Assembly: GCA_002389265.1 (NCBI GenBank)
Contig: DGOD01000056.1
Coordinates: 1-7,806 of the forward strand
Origin: Gammaproteobacteria bacterium UBA4475
GTDB taxonomy: Bacteria > Pseudomonadota > Gammaproteobacteria > Pseudomonadales > Azotimanducaceae
Reading direction: 5' to 3'
Length of the DNA stretch: 7,806 nt
This document shows, piece by piece, positions 6,794-7,806 of this stretch. The notes beneath the pieces were generated by a model, which was not told where the DNA came from, searched no databases, and saw only the letters and a program-made list of their open reading frames with translations. The position numbers and the translations under genes are program-made. Positions within the stretch are counted from its first letter, which is position 1. Each line of letters starts with the position of its first letter.

Positions 6794-7761
6794 AGCCGCG
6801 CCGCAGTAAAACTGATGACCTCGTCAATGTGGGATCGTCCGGTGACCTGCATTAAGAATCGGTCGAATCCCATCGCAACACCTGCACTAGCAGGCATAAA
6901 GGCTATCGCGGCCAGCAGTTTCTCATCCAGAGCAACGCTGTGTAAGCCACGAGTCGCGCGCCATTGGTTATTCCTGAGCAGACGACCCCGCAGCGCCACC
7001 GGATCCACCAGCTCGGCATAGCCGTTGGCCAGTTCGCATCCATGCCAATAGATCTCGGCCCGCTCTGCAACTCGATCATTGTGCTCGTCAGCATAAGTTC
7101 GAGCCAGCGCTGCCTGGCCTGCAGGGAAATCGCTGACCACCGTCAGATCATCGAGTCCAGGCTCAATGGCAGCCGAAAACAGGGTGTCAAGATAGTCATT
7201 AATGGTCGCCTGGTCACCATGATCGGTTATGTGATCAACCGCAACACCGTGAGTCTGCGCCAAACCTTGCAAGGTCTGCAGGCTCGCCCGATGGGGGTTA
7301 ACTCCGAATTGGCGGGCAAACAGATCCCCGTAAGTGACCAACACCGGCGCCTTGATATCGGACCCGAACAGATTCGCGCCGGCTGTGATGAGATTGACCA
7401 CCTCGAGCATAAGCGCTGCCAGGGTAAATCCAGGCCGATACCATTCGAGCATGGTGAATTCAATGTTATGCCGACGACCGACTTCAGCACCACGGAACAC
7501 CGGTCCAAGCTGGTAAATGGGACCACTGCCAGAGGCCAACAAACGCTTCATGGCGTATTCCGGAGATGTTTGCAAATAGTAGTCGCGTTCCGGCGCTGCG
7601 ACCATGAGGTTTTCGAGATGAACATCGCTCACGCCGGCAGCGCCGAGTACCGGGGTCGAGACCTCAAGCACCTGCCGACGATGGAAAAAGTCTCTGACCA
7701 GCATTAATAAGCTAGCCCGCTGCTGCAAGGCTACTTTGCCCGTAGACGCCTGCCAGTTCAT
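6790..7761 (-). CDS. epmA: Elongation factor P--(R)-beta-lysine ligase
   Basis: EpmA (PoxA/GenX) is a class II lysyl-tRNA synthetase paralogue that lacks the anticodon-binding domain. It attaches (R)-beta-lysine to a conserved lysine of EF-P, which helps ribosomes pass proline stretches. The 323 residues match E. coli (325). Class II motifs are clear: TSPEYAMKRLL (65-75), motif 2 FRGAEVGRRHNIEFTMLEWY (89-108) and motif 3 GVAMGFDR (294-301), plus ELANGYAEL near 243-251. Ala296 aligns with E. coli Ala298, the residue tied to beta-lysine rather than alpha-lysine preference, so this is EpmA and not a truncated LysRS. ATG 7761 fits the family N-terminus, but no Shine-Dalgarno is seen before it. 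The partners EF-P and EpmB are not in the window. It converges on psd with a 4-bp overlap; the E. coli neighbour mscM is absent from between them. Confidence 0.96.
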   Translation of the reverse strand: MNWQASTGKVALQQRASLLMLVRDFFHRRQVLEVSTPVLGAAGVSDVHLENLMVAAPERDYYLQTSPEYAMKRLLASGSGPIYQLGPVFRGAEVGRRHNIEFTMLEWYRPGFTLAALMLEVVNLITAGANLFGSDIKAPVLVTYGDLFARQFGVNPHRASLQTLQGLAQTHGVAVDHITDHGDQATINDYLDTLFSAAIEPGLDDLTVVSDFPAGQAALARTYADEHNDRVAERAEIYWHGCELANGYAELVDPVALRGRLLRNNQWRATRGLHSVALDEKLLAAIAFMPASAGVAMGFDRFLMQVTGRSHIDEVISFTAARL

Positions 7762-7806
7762 GGGTCAGGACTTTACTCGATTCTGGTATTCACCGGTCCG
7801 AGTATC
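7762..7806. other. Upstream leader of epmA, cut by window edge
   Basis: These 45 bases precede the epmA start on the minus strand. No ribosome binding site, clear promoter hexamer or start of a further gene is visible in so short a stretch. Confidence 0.4.

Noticed and set aside
6964..7707. A long (247-codon) plus-strand ORF antisense to epmA.
   Set aside because: It is a shadow frame: epmA on the other strand has full family conservation, and the antisense translation shows no domain.

Overview
The window reads as a conserved housekeeping chromosome segment of a gammaproteobacterium. Five neighbours, epmA, psd, orn, queG and nnr, plus the start of tsaE, correspond to the E. coli region epmA-mscM-psd-rsgA-orn-queG-nnr-tsaE. 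The proteins are clearly similar to the E. coli ones but diverged, and base composition is moderately GC-rich, so this is not a close enteric relative. No phage, IS element, CRISPR array, rRNA or tRNA was recognised, and I see no convincing undescribed system. The interest lies in how the genes are packed.

Layout from left to right: the 5' part of tsaE (-), cut by the left edge; a 206-bp divergent spacer containing a terminator-like hairpin that points toward tsaE; an Atm1/ABCB7-type ABC exporter (+); a 33-bp convergent gap; nnr (-); a divergent promoter spacer; queG (+), whose stop overlaps that of orn (-) by 4 bp; a spacer with a promoter-like motif and a 47-codon small ORF whose stop overlaps the psd start as ATGA; psd (+), whose stop overlaps that of epmA (-) by 4 bp; and 45 bp of leader with no recognisable feature. 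All seven established genes alternate strand, so none can share a simple operon with its neighbour. The 47-codon ORF with psd is the only candidate co-directional pair.

Functionally, three genes act on translation components: TsaE (t6A37 in tRNA), QueG (last step of queuosine) and EpmA (beta-lysylation of EF-P). Orn finishes RNA decay and degrades pGpG, Nnr repairs damaged NAD(P)H, and Psd makes phosphatidylethanolamine. The Atm1-like exporter sits between nnr and tsaE, which are adjacent and co-directional in E. coli, and is the clearest departure from that order. The E. coli neighbours rsgA, mscM and the glycine tRNA cluster are absent from their expected places.
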